This document shows positions 26,973 through 35,550 of a DNA stretch of 64,000 nt, piece after piece (position 1 is the first letter of the stretch; each line of letters opens with the position of its first letter). Position numbers and translations under genes: made by a program. The notes beneath the pieces are model-generated. The model saw only the letters and a program-made list of their open reading frames with translations. It searched no databases and was not told where the DNA came from. Source of the DNA: Sphingomonas sp. (lineage in GTDB: Bacteria; Pseudomonadota; Alphaproteobacteria; Sphingomonadales; Sphingomonadaceae); contig NZ_QFOB01000002.1 in NCBI RefSeq assembly GCF_003248515.1, positions 248,001 to 312,000 of the forward strand, given 5' to 3'.

Positions 26973-28765
26973 CACTTCCCCCACGGAATGAGACGTGTCG
27001 TGAGCGACACCATCACCCGCGTATCGCCGCGCCGCAGATCGTTGGGCGCTTTCTTCAGCGGGGTGGCGGCGGTCAGATCCAGCCGCACGCGATCGCCATA
27101 AGCCACGCGCAGGCCGCCGCCGATCGAATAGATCGTCATCGAGCCGGGTTCGTCCTGCAAAGGACGCTTGTTCCAGACCTTCGCCAGATCGAAGAAGGCA
27201 TAGGGCTGGAAGGCGAAGGCGGTGCGGCTGCGCGGCAGCAACGTGCCGTAGCGGCCCTCGAGCGAGAAGCCCGCACCGCTATCGCCGATGATCGCGCCGG
27301 GATCGTAGCCACGCCCGATCGTATAGGCGCCGCCCGAATATTGCTCATAGCTCATCAGCGGCGAGAAGCCGTATTGCAGCCGGGGTGAGAAGGCGATGCC
27401 GATATCGGGGCGTGGCCGCACCTCGCCGAAGCCCGTGAAGCGCAGCACGCTGGCGGTGGGATCGGCCTGCCTGCGGCTGAGCGACACGCCCGCGGCGCAC
27501 AATGCGTAGAGCGGCGGCGCGCCGCAATCCTCGCTCGCGCCCAATATGCCGAGGCCCCGGCGCAGCTCGAACGAGCCGGAGACGCGCCACAATGGCAATA
27601 TGCTGGAATAGCCGCGCCGGCCGGTGATGCTGCGCGGATCGGTCGCATCCAGATCCAGCTGGAGATAGGCGGCGCGCAGCCGGTCGCGCGTGAACAGGGC
27701 GCCGGCGAAGCGGAGATCCTGATCGACGAGATCGCCGCCACCGCTGAGGCGGATGTTCGATGTCTGCGAACGATGCAGCGGATAGCTGGCCTCCAGCGAG
27801 GCGACCAGCGTGCGGGATTTCAGCGGATCGCCCAGGCCCACGCTGGGTCGGGTCCAGGCATAGGTGAAGCGCCCGCCGATCGTGAGGCCCTCGCCGCCGA
27901 CGCGGATGTCGTAACCCGACTGGAGCACCGTCTGCTCGTGCGTCTGGAGGCTCTGGAACAGGCCGAGCGTCAGCCTGTCGCCGAAGCCAAGCAGATCATT
28001 CGCCTGCCCTGTGATGAGCCCGCCCCAGCGGCCGACCTGATGGCTGCCGTAATTCTGGAGGTTGGCCGTCAGCGTATAGGGAATGCGGCTGGCGACGACT
28101 TCGCCCACCACCTCGCCGGGCGCGGTGCCCGCCGGGCGCAGCGTCAGCCGCACATCATAGCCCGGCAGATCGCGCGCGAGCAGCAGATAGCGTTCGGCTT
28201 CCTTCTCGTTGAAAAGGGGCTGCGCTGTCAGCTTGTCGAGATAGGCGGCGAGCAGTTTCTCCGAATGGCCACCGTCGCCGCGCACCTGCACGCGCACCAG
28301 TCTGGCCATCAGCACGTCGAAATGGACGGTGCCGTCCGCGATGCGCTGCGGCGGCACCTGCACGGCGGCGATATAGCCCGCGCGGCGCAGGATCGTGGCG
28401 GCCGCGTCGCGTATCTCGCACACGGTGGCGATCGAAACCTTCTTGCCCACGAAATCGGCGAAGGCCGGCGCCAGATCCTCCGGGGTCAGGCCCTTGAGAT
28501 TATCGAAGACGGCGCCCTTGAAATCGATCGTCATGTCCGCGAAGCGCGGCTCTGCAAGCGGGCAGGGGGATCGTTCCACCCCGCCATCCACCGTCAGCTT
28601 CGAAGGCGGGGCGGTTTCCTGCGGCGGGGTCGCCCGCTCGATCGCCTCGCGCGTCGGCGTCTGGAGTGCGGACTGGGCGCGCAGACCGGACGGGCAGGCG
28701 ATCGCCGCGAGCGCGATCGCGCCCGACGCCAGCCGCCCATGAGAAGCTCCCCCGCTAAACCGCAT
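26972..28765 (-). CDS. TpsB outer-membrane transporter (ShlB/FhaC/HecB family)
   Basis: A 597-residue Omp85-superfamily transporter that secretes the TpsA exoprotein encoded immediately downstream. A signal peptide (cleavage near GLRAQS) is followed by a linker, then two POTRA domains at about residues 75-225 (FADMTIDFKGAVFDNLKGLT; VHFDVLMARLVRVQVRGDGG), then a 16-strand-type barrel from about 230 to a C-terminal strand ending LTTRLIPWGK. The barrel contains an SLEGRYG segment and the late YGDRVRLDLTAATPL region typical of FhaC homologues. GGGGAG lies five bases before the ATG. Its stop overlaps the tpsA start, so the pair is translationally coupled. Length is normal for the family. Confidence 0.95.
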   Translation of the reverse strand: MRFSGGASHGRLASGAIALAAIACPSGLRAQSALQTPTREAIERATPPQETAPPSKLTVDGGVERSPCPLAEPRFADMTIDFKGAVFDNLKGLTPEDLAPAFADFVGKKVSIATVCEIRDAAATILRRAGYIAAVQVPPQRIADGTVHFDVLMARLVRVQVRGDGGHSEKLLAAYLDKLTAQPLFNEKEAERYLLLARDLPGYDVRLTLRPAGTAPGEVVGEVVASRIPYTLTANLQNYGSHQVGRWGGLITGQANDLLGFGDRLTLGLFQSLQTHEQTVLQSGYDIRVGGEGLTIGGRFTYAWTRPSVGLGDPLKSRTLVASLEASYPLHRSQTSNIRLSGGGDLVDQDLRFAGALFTRDRLRAAYLQLDLDATDPRSITGRRGYSSILPLWRVSGSFELRRGLGILGASEDCGAPPLYALCAAGVSLSRRQADPTASVLRFTGFGEVRPRPDIGIAFSPRLQYGFSPLMSYEQYSGGAYTIGRGYDPGAIIGDSGAGFSLEGRYGTLLPRSRTAFAFQPYAFFDLAKVWNKRPLQDEPGSMTIYSIGGGLRVAYGDRVRLDLTAATPLKKAPNDLRRGDTRVMVSLTTRLIPWGK

Positions 28766-28824
28766 TCATTCTCCCCGGTGCGGCCTCCCCGCCGCACTCT
28801 CCCTTGGTCATGCCGTCTTAAAAA

Positions 28825-29577
28825 TTACTCACCACCGCTGGCTTTCGTCGCCGCCGCTGTCGTTTCCACCAACTGATCCAGCTGCGCGGCGCAGCCCTTG
28901 GCGATCAGCGTGGATGCCATGCCCTGCACATCGGCGGCGGGCTTGCCGCTCAGCGTGATGCGCACCTCCACCGGTGCCGAGGTGCCGGTGGTCAGCATGT
29001 ATCGGGCGCCCTCCGTGATCGGCAATGCGGAGGGCCAGGCGCCCACCGCCTGGCCGGGCGACCAGTCGATCGTCGCCCTGGCGGAGCCTGTGGCGCTGGC
29101 GATCACGGTCTTGGCGGGAGCATCGCTGCCCGGGCGCCACAGGTTCGCGGTCGCCGGATCGGCCACGCAGACCGTGCCCGCGCGGGATGCGTCGATGAAC
29201 CAGATGTTGGGTGGGCGCCCGGTCTCGCTCTCCACGCCGCGCACGGCTCCGATCCGCACGCGCCGGTCGGTCCGCTGCGAAACCAGGGCGGCGAGCGCGG
29301 TATTGCCGCTGTCGGCGTCCACGGCGGCCGTGGCGGTCGCCGCGAAATTGCCGGGTCCGCGCAGCGTGCGCGTGCCATGCTCGTCCAGCAGGGTCACCTG
29401 ATCGTTCGCCTTCAGGACGAGCTTGGCCGTTGGCTGTAGCATCTTGCCCGGAGGATAGGATGCCGCGGACGGCCCAGCCGAACGGACCACCAGAGTCGCG
29501 GCCGAAATCGGCGCCGCGGCCGCCGCCGCCATGAAACAGAGTGCCGCCAGTTTCGCGACACGATCAGTCGAGTACAT
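28825..29577 (-). CDS. Exported FecR-like protein of the TPS operon
   Basis: A 250-residue protein with a signal peptide (MYSTDRVAKLAALCFMAAAAAAPISAAT). The mature N-terminal part, LVVRSAGPSAASYPPGKMLQ then KLVLKANDQVTLLDEHGTRT LRGPG, has the beta-strand and Gly pattern of FecR-like periplasmic domains. Two later segments (PGQAVGAWPSALPITEGARYML; VEVRITLSGKP) are strand-rich. A pair of cysteines (VCVAD and KGCAAQL) could form a disulfide. GGGAG precedes the ATG at 29577, which overlaps the end of the cyclase gene by 14 bp. The FecR assignment is tentative. A link between envelope sensing and TpsA/TpsB is suggested only by position. Confidence 0.65.
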   Translation of the reverse strand: MYSTDRVAKLAALCFMAAAAAAPISAATLVVRSAGPSAASYPPGKMLQPTAKLVLKANDQVTLLDEHGTRTLRGPGNFAATATAAVDADSGNTALAALVSQRTDRRVRIGAVRGVESETGRPPNIWFIDASRAGTVCVADPATANLWRPGSDAPAKTVIASATGSARATIDWSPGQAVGAWPSALPITEGARYMLTTGTSAPVEVRITLSGKPAADVQGMASTLIAKGCAAQLDQLVETTAAATKASGGE

Positions 29578-31612
29578 AGCTCCCTCCCGGGCCAATTCGT
29601 TCGAGACGTTCTAACAGATTTACGAGCGCGCGGTCGTTCGGGTTCTGGGAAATCAGCGACCGGAGCGACAAAATAGCATCCGCATCCCCCGAATCGAACC
29701 GCGAAAGAATATCCGCCAGGGCATTTGCCTGTATCCTGTCGCAATTCGGCAGGGCTTCGTAGATCGTCATCGGCGTTTCCGATCGGCCGCGCACCGTGAT
29801 GCGCCCCATCGGGCGGAAGCAATCCAGCTTCGATCGGGCGACGACATCGCCGCTCACGAGCAGCGTGGTGTGCAGCTTCTTGTTGGCGCTTTCCAGGCGG
29901 GAGGCCGCGTTCATGCTGTCGCCCAGCGCCGTATATTGGATGCGGCCCTCGCCGCCGAAATTGCCGACGATCGCCACGCCCATGTGCAGGCCGACGCGCG
30001 TTCGCCCGATCGGGGGCACGCCGGCGGGCGCCTCCTGCCGGAAGCGTTCGCCCGCCGCATACATCGCCATCGCCGCCTTCACCGCGCGATCGGGATCGTC
30101 GGGGCGCGAGATCGGCGCGCCCCAGAAGGCGATCACGGCATCGCCCACGAATTTGTCCAGCGTGCCGCCATGTTCCAGCACCACCGCCGAAAGCAGGTCG
30201 AGATAGCGGTTCAGCAATTGCGCCACCATCGCCGGGGGGATCTGCGACGAAAGCTGGGTGAAGCCTTCCAGATCGGTGAACATGGCGAAGATTTCGCGCT
30301 GCTCGCCGTGGAGGGCCAGCTTGTCCGGATCGCGCAATATCTGCTTGGCGACGTCCGGAGGCAGATATTTGCCGAGCGCCGATTGGGCGAAGCGGCGCTC
30401 GTCGGAGCTTACGGCGCGTCCCGCGCTGGATGCGGCGATGAAGGCCAGGGTCCAGCCGCCGAGCCAGCCGAACATCGGCAGGCCCTGCGTATCGAAGCCG
30501 ATCGCCTGGAGGATCACCGGCGTCGCGAGCAGCAGCAAAAGCGATCCCACGATCACCAGAGCGTTGCGCGCGGCGGAAAGCTCGGTGAAGCCGGCGATCA
30601 CGGCGGCCAGGATCACGAGGAACGCCGCCCCCCATTTCGCCACGCCATAAATGTGGCGGGGCACCTTATGGTCCAGCAGCTGCGAGAGCATGTTGGCGTG
30701 GATTTCCAGCCCGCTGGTCGTGCGCCCGGTGATCCGGGTGGCGGGTGTCAGGAACTGATCGATATCGGAAATATCTCCGCCGATCAGAACGTAGCGCCCC
30801 GCAATCTGGTCCCTCAGGAAGGCCGCTGCCTGAGGATCGCTGAACAGCTCGATCGACAGCTTCGAAAAGGCTTCGCGCTCATCCTGTTTGCCCAGGCTGT
30901 GCGGCTCCCGATACAGCAGGCTTCCGCTATAGTTCCGGAACTTCTGATCCGAAGGCGCCAGCGCGCTCGCCATCAGCGGCGGCAGGCCGGGCGGCCGCGT
31001 GGGCCAGCTGCGCATCACATTATCCGGATCCGCCTCGATCCGGATCGACGTGGGTGCGACATTGCCTGGCTTCACCGATGCCAGGAACTTGCGCAGGAAC
31101 TGCTCCTGCCACGGCTGCATGTAGGTGCCGTTCGTGGCGTTGGAGGCGAAGGCCAGCTTCACCGGCGTCTTCATGCCCCGGAAGGCAGCGATCAGCTGGT
31201 CGTCCTCAGGCTGGGGCTCGTCGATCAGGATATCGATGCCGATCGCCTTGGCGCCCAGCTTGTCGATGTTGGTGAGTGCCTTGGCCAGCACGGTGCGATC
31301 CAGCGGGGAGCGGCGCGCCGTCGCTTCCAGCGTCTGATCGGTATAGACGACCATCACGATCCGGTCGTCCTGTATGGCCCGGGGTTCGGTCATCAGCAGG
31401 CGCACGTCGTAAAAGGCGCGCTCCACGTCCACCGTCAGCGGCATGCGCGGATGCGCGCTGTAGCGGGCGAAGATCAGCGCGAGGATCACGATGATGGTGG
31501 TTCCGGCAATCTGGCGATAGCCGATCCGCCGGGCCGTGCGCCCGATCGCGTTCAGTGCGCCGACGGACTCGCCCGATCCGGGATCGGCCATCTCGGTGTC
31601 GTCCGCCGCCAT
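29564..31612 (-). CDS. CHASE2-domain membrane adenylate cyclase
   Basis: A 682-residue class III cyclase. One membrane segment (about 35-50) leads into a periplasmic CHASE2 sensor (about 55-320), followed by three membrane helices (328-342, 351-370, 382-398) and a cytoplasmic cyclase domain (about 435-620). Catalytic residues are intact: metal-binding Asp447 (FTDLEGFT) and Asp491 (KFVGDAV), transition-state Asn568 and Arg572 (GDSMNAASR). Lys487 and Asp565 form the adenine-specifying pair, favouring cAMP over cGMP. The C-terminal 60 residues may be a helical extension. The start lies 7 bp after the CHAT stop with GAGG upstream; its end overlaps the FecR-like gene. Confidence 0.94.
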   Translation of the reverse strand: MAADDTEMADPGSGESVGALNAIGRTARRIGYRQIAGTTIIVILALIFARYSAHPRMPLTVDVERAFYDVRLLMTEPRAIQDDRIVMVVYTDQTLEATARRSPLDRTVLAKALTNIDKLGAKAIGIDILIDEPQPEDDQLIAAFRGMKTPVKLAFASNATNGTYMQPWQEQFLRKFLASVKPGNVAPTSIRIEADPDNVMRSWPTRPPGLPPLMASALAPSDQKFRNYSGSLLYREPHSLGKQDEREAFSKLSIELFSDPQAAAFLRDQIAGRYVLIGGDISDIDQFLTPATRITGRTTSGLEIHANMLSQLLDHKVPRHIYGVAKWGAAFLVILAAVIAGFTELSAARNALVIVGSLLLLLATPVILQAIGFDTQGLPMFGWLGGWTLAFIAASSAGRAVSSDERRFAQSALGKYLPPDVAKQILRDPDKLALHGEQREIFAMFTDLEGFTQLSSQIPPAMVAQLLNRYLDLLSAVVLEHGGTLDKFVGDAVIAFWGAPISRPDDPDRAVKAAMAMYAAGERFRQEAPAGVPPIGRTRVGLHMGVAIVGNFGGEGRIQYTALGDSMNAASRLESANKKLHTTLLVSGDVVARSKLDCFRPMGRITVRGRSETPMTIYEALPNCDRIQANALADILSRFDSGDADAILSLRSLISQNPNDRALVNLLERLERIGPGGSYVLD

Positions 31613-31619
31613 GCCCGCC

Positions 31620-34600
31620 TCACTTCGTCCGTAGGACGGGCTGGGCGCCGTCGCCGATCAGCGCGAAGGCCGACCAGTAATAAGGATGCGAGGTATCGGC
31701 CTCATCCATCAGCCTGAGCTGCCCCTGCCGCAGGGCTTCCGAGATGGAGGTGCCCGCCGGCGCCTCGAACAGGCCGGAGATCAGCCGCTCGGTGGCGCGG
31801 TAATCGTCCGGCGCGGGCCAGTGCGTCGCCAGCACCGAACGGCTGCCGGCGCCGATGAAGGCGCGCACCAGGCCGTCCAGTGCGCGGCCGCCGCCGGAGG
31901 TGACGCCCGCCTCGCGCGTCGCATCGACAGAGGCGCTGCCGGCCGTGTCGCAGGCCGAAAGGATCACCAGATCGGCGTCCAGCTTCAGATCGTAAATCTC
32001 CACGAAGCTCAGCAGGCCGTCGCTCGCGGTGGGGCCGAAGGAGGTGAGCAAGGCGGGGCGCGCGAGACAGGAGGGGCGCGGCGCCGCGACCAGCCCGTGC
32101 GTGGCGAAATGGAGGATGCGATATTCGCCCAGATCCTTCGCGTCGCGGATCGCGGTGTCGTTGAAGGCCGCGCCCGTCACCACATCCGCCTTGTCCGTGC
32201 CGATCACCTTCTGGGCGAGCAGCAATTCCTTGGCCGAGATCGGATTGCTCCAGGCGGCCAGCGGCCAGTTGCAGTCCAGCGTGCCGGGGGCGGGCGGGCT
32301 GAACGATGTCAGCTGAAGCATGGGCGGCACGGGCGCATTGTGGCCGAGGCCCAGATAGGTCTTCCTGCCGGTGGAAGGCGGCGTCCTGCGCACATCCTCG
32401 AACGAGCGCGGGCTGACGGAGGTGGAGATGTCGATCGCTTTGCCCAGCCACGCGATTCCGCGGAAATCGAACGGGTCGCCCCTGGGATCCGCCGCCCGCT
32501 TCAGATAGCGGTCGACACCGGCCTGTTCGGTAATCAGCAGGTTGGCGGGCAGGCGCAGCATCGCGCCGTCCGGTTCGAAGATCAGATGCTTCACCTTGGG
32601 GAAGGCGGCCGCCTGCGGACCCGCGAGAGCGAGATAGAGCGAGCGGGCCTTCACGACATCGAACGGATGGGTTTCCAGCCGGCCGTCGACGGTGACGGCG
32701 ATGCTCTCCCGGATCGCGTCGACGGCGGTATCCAGCGCCGGGCCATCCAGCGCCACCGCCCAGGCGGTCGCCTCGGTCTGTGTCGCGAAGAAGCCGAAGA
32801 CGCGCCCACCGACGACGAGCAGCTTCCAATAGCCTTCGCCGGGCTTCAGCGCCTGCTGCAATTCGGGCAGCGACGAGATGCGCCCCGAGACGACCCGATA
32901 GCGCGGGAAGGCGCCGAGCCGGGACTGGATGCCCACCTGATCCGCCTGAAGCTGCGTCAGCCGTTCGCGCCCGCCCGTGATCTGGGTCAGTTGATCGGGC
33001 GACGGCGTTTCGATGGTCGCGAGCCGGGCGAGCACGATGCGTTGCCGCTCGATCTCGCGCCCCAGCGTCACGGATTGGCGGAACAGGGCGGAGGCGGCAT
33101 CATCGCCGCCCGAAAGCTCGCGGGTCAGGATCGCCTGCGTTTCGGCGAGGCCGGGCCGCTGCAGCGTCTGTGCCGCACCGAAGAAATTGGCGGTGAGCGC
33201 GGGATTGGCCGGGATCTGCTGCGCGAGCAATGTGAAATAGGGGGCGAGCAGTCCTTCGAAGCCGGCGGTGGCGCCGCCGTTCGCGATCATCGTATCGACG
33301 ACCTGCCGATAGAAAGCGAGTGCCTCGGGAATGCGGTTCGTGCGCGCGAGGAAGGCGCCCAGCCGCGCGCGCGCCGCATTCACCGCCGCCGATCCCGGAT
33401 ATTCGGAATCGAGGATCGCCAGCGATTGGCGAAGCCCCGCCTCGGCGCGCGGAACATTGCCCTCGCTCTCGTCGATCTGGGCGATTTCGGAGAGCGCCTG
33501 CGCGCGCAGGCGCGTGACAGAACTGACGTTGCCATCGCGTATGCCGGCGATCCGCGCCAGCATGTCGTCCATCGCCGCGCGCGCCTGCGCACTCCTGCCC
33601 TGCAGGCGCAGGATGCTGCCCCGGATGGAGATGGCCTGCGCATCGAGGATCGCGGCCTTTTCCTCCGGCGTCAGCGTGGCGACCGTGCCGATGCCCAGTT
33701 CGGATGCGAAAGGCCCCTCGCTGTTGATCGCGGCCGAGGTGGCGGGGTCGATCTGTCCGGGTCTGGCCTCGATCCCGCCGATGGGCGCCACCGGCGTGGC
33801 GAGCACGGCCAGCGCCTGCGGCAGCCGGCCCTGATTGAGATGGTTGATCGCCTCCAGGTTGCGGCGCAGGCGCAGTTCCACCGGATCGGCAGTGGGGATT
33901 CGGCGCGCCTCGGCGAAAAGCGCATCGGCCTCGGCAAATTCGCCGAGATTGGATTTCTGGAGCGCCCGGTTGACCATATATTCGCCGTAGCGGCGGTTCG
34001 GATCGGCGGCGGAGAAACGGCGTTGCAGCAGCGTATCGAAGAATTCGGCGGCCTCGGCATAATTGCCACCATTGTTGCGGCGATAGCCTTCGGCCAGCGC
34101 CTGATCCAGATCGAGGCTGCCGGCCTGCACGCGCGCGAAGGCGGCGGCATCGCCCGCCTCCGTCACCGCGACCGAAACCTCGCCCGGCAGCACGCGATCC
34201 GCGACGATCGATCGCAGCGCCAGCGCGAGGGCGCTGTCATAGCCGGCAAGCCCCTGCGCCACATAGACGGTGCCGCGCCGGCGGATCACGTAGCGGCGCA
34301 GCGGCACGCCGGCCCGCGATCCCTCGCAGGTGAAAGCCGTCGCCGTCCCGGCATTTTCCAGCGCCTGCTGGGTGGGGGCCTCGCATGTCCCGGCCGAAAG
34401 GCGCGCGAGCGGGTCTTCCTTGGCGGCGGGGCGGATCACATGGATCTCGCCCACCGGCGTCGCCGCATCGCGACAGGCGATGGCATAGCTGTGATCGAAC
34501 ATGCCCCGGCTCACCGGGCTCGCCGCCAGGCTCTGGACGCGGCACAGGCTGGAGCCGCCGGATCCGAGACGGAAGCTGTCCGCGACGCTGGGGCGAATGA

Positions 34601-34685
34601 TCGGCGCGGGCGCGGCGGCGATGGACGCGGCCGAGCACAGCCCCGCCGCGATCGGCGCGATGCCTGAGATCAGCTTCCGCAACAT
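31620..34685 (-). CDS. Exported TPR-CHAT caspase-like protein
   Basis: A 1021-residue protein with an N-terminal signal peptide (MLRKLISGIAPIAAGLCSAASIAAAPAP). Residues about 200-500 contain TPR-like helical repeats (EGYRRNNGGNYAEAAEFFDT; ALQKSNLGEFAEADALFAEA). The C-terminal 330 residues are a CHAT domain of the caspase/separase clan with both catalytic residues: His863 in LHFATHGL and Cys912 in VILSACDTAG, plus a typical VLATHWPAPD segment. An active cysteine protease is therefore likely, and the signal peptide would place it outside the cytoplasm. The ATG at 34685 was chosen because GGGGG lies six bases upstream; an ATG two codons earlier directly abuts it. It heads the five-gene TPS operon. 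The substrate is unknown. Confidence 0.93.
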   Translation of the reverse strand: MLRKLISGIAPIAAGLCSAASIAAAPAPIIRPSVADSFRLGSGGSSLCRVQSLAASPVSRGMFDHSYAIACRDAATPVGEIHVIRPAAKEDPLARLSAGTCEAPTQQALENAGTATAFTCEGSRAGVPLRRYVIRRRGTVYVAQGLAGYDSALALALRSIVADRVLPGEVSVAVTEAGDAAAFARVQAGSLDLDQALAEGYRRNNGGNYAEAAEFFDTLLQRRFSAADPNRRYGEYMVNRALQKSNLGEFAEADALFAEARRIPTADPVELRLRRNLEAINHLNQGRLPQALAVLATPVAPIGGIEARPGQIDPATSAAINSEGPFASELGIGTVATLTPEEKAAILDAQAISIRGSILRLQGRSAQARAAMDDMLARIAGIRDGNVSSVTRLRAQALSEIAQIDESEGNVPRAEAGLRQSLAILDSEYPGSAAVNAARARLGAFLARTNRIPEALAFYRQVVDTMIANGGATAGFEGLLAPYFTLLAQQIPANPALTANFFGAAQTLQRPGLAETQAILTRELSGGDDAASALFRQSVTLGREIERQRIVLARLATIETPSPDQLTQITGGRERLTQLQADQVGIQSRLGAFPRYRVVSGRISSLPELQQALKPGEGYWKLLVVGGRVFGFFATQTEATAWAVALDGPALDTAVDAIRESIAVTVDGRLETHPFDVVKARSLYLALAGPQAAAFPKVKHLIFEPDGAMLRLPANLLITEQAGVDRYLKRAADPRGDPFDFRGIAWLGKAIDISTSVSPRSFEDVRRTPPSTGRKTYLGLGHNAPVPPMLQLTSFSPPAPGTLDCNWPLAAWSNPISAKELLLAQKVIGTDKADVVTGAAFNDTAIRDAKDLGEYRILHFATHGLVAAPRPSCLARPALLTSFGPTASDGLLSFVEIYDLKLDADLVILSACDTAGSASVDATREAGVTSGGGRALDGLVRAFIGAGSRSVLATHWPAPDDYRATERLISGLFEAPAGTSISEALRQGQLRLMDEADTSHPYYWSAFALIGDGAQPVLRTK

Positions 34686-34796
34686 CGCCATCCCCCAATG
34701 CGCATGCGTCCCGCGCAGCCGCCTATGCCCCCGAGCGACTCTCGCATATCGCTGCTGCCCTCAACCGAACCAAAAGTCGAGGGTCGCTCGTCGAAC

Positions 34797-35534
34797 ATGA
34801 TCATGGATACGGACGCATGGCCTGTTCCGGTTGCAGGAGCGTTGCTGGGTTTGGTTGCCGGAAGCTTTCTTTCCACGCTGGCGATCCGCTGGCCCGCCGG
34901 CCGATCCGTGGCGCGCGGGCGATCGGCCTGCGATGGATGCGGCGCGCCGATCGCGGCATGGCGGCTGGTGCCGCTGGCCAGTTTCGTGGCCCAGCGCGGG
35001 CGCGCCGGCTGCTGCGGCGGCACGATCGACTGGCGCCATCCGGCGATGGAAGTACTGTGCGCGGCGATCGGTGCCGTGGCGCTGATCCTCGCGCCGGGCT
35101 GGCCTGGCGCGGCGGGCGCACTCTTCGGCTGGGGGCTGGCCGTGCTCGCGCTCCTGGATCTCGATCATTTCTGGCTGCCCGATCGGCTGACCCTGCCGCT
35201 CGGCGCGCTGGGGCTGGCGATCGGGCCGGCGCTCGCGATCGATCGCCTGATCGGCGCGGCTGCCGGCTATGCCGCGCTCGCCCTGCTGGCCGCCGCCTAT
35301 CGCCGCGCGCGCGGCCGGATCGGGCTGGGGCGGGGGGATGCCAAGCTGCTCGGCGCGATCGGGGCATGGCTCGGCTGGGCCGCGCTGCCGTTCGTGCTGC
35401 TCGCCGCCTGCGCGCTCGGCATCCTCTGGGCGATCCTCGCGCGGAAGGGCGCGCAGGATCGCCTGCCCCTGGGCACGCTTCTGGCGGTGGCCGGCTGGGG
35501 CGGCTGGATCTTCATCGCCGCCACAGCCGTCTAG
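34797..35534 (+). CDS. Prepilin peptidase (A24 family)
   Basis: A 245-residue polytopic aspartic protease that cleaves and often N-methylates type IV prepilins or type II secretion pseudopilins. The N-terminal domain keeps a CDGC pair (Cys45, Cys48) and CC (72-73), resembling the zinc-binding cysteines of PilD. The active-site aspartates lie in LLDLDHFWLPD (Asp121/123) and GRGDAKLLGA (Asp181). The start is uncertain: ATGs at 34797 and 34803 both lack a well-placed ribosome binding site, and the frame continues upstream with unlikely sequence. It is divergent from the CHAT gene across 111 bp. No pilus or secretion genes are adjacent. Confidence 0.92.
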   Translation: MIMDTDAWPVPVAGALLGLVAGSFLSTLAIRWPAGRSVARGRSACDGCGAPIAAWRLVPLASFVAQRGRAGCCGGTIDWRHPAMEVLCAAIGAVALILAPGWPGAAGALFGWGLAVLALLDLDHFWLPDRLTLPLGALGLAIGPALAIDRLIGAAAGYAALALLAAAYRRARGRIGLGRGDAKLLGAIGAWLGWAALPFVLLAACALGILWAILARKGAQDRLPLGTLLAVAGWGGWIFIAATAV

Positions 35535-35550
35535 GCTGCGGCGGCGGCCG

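Noticed and set aside
34797..35534. The prepilin peptidase gene as part of the TPS operon
   Set aside because: It is transcribed away from the operon, and TPS exoproteins do not use prepilin peptidases.
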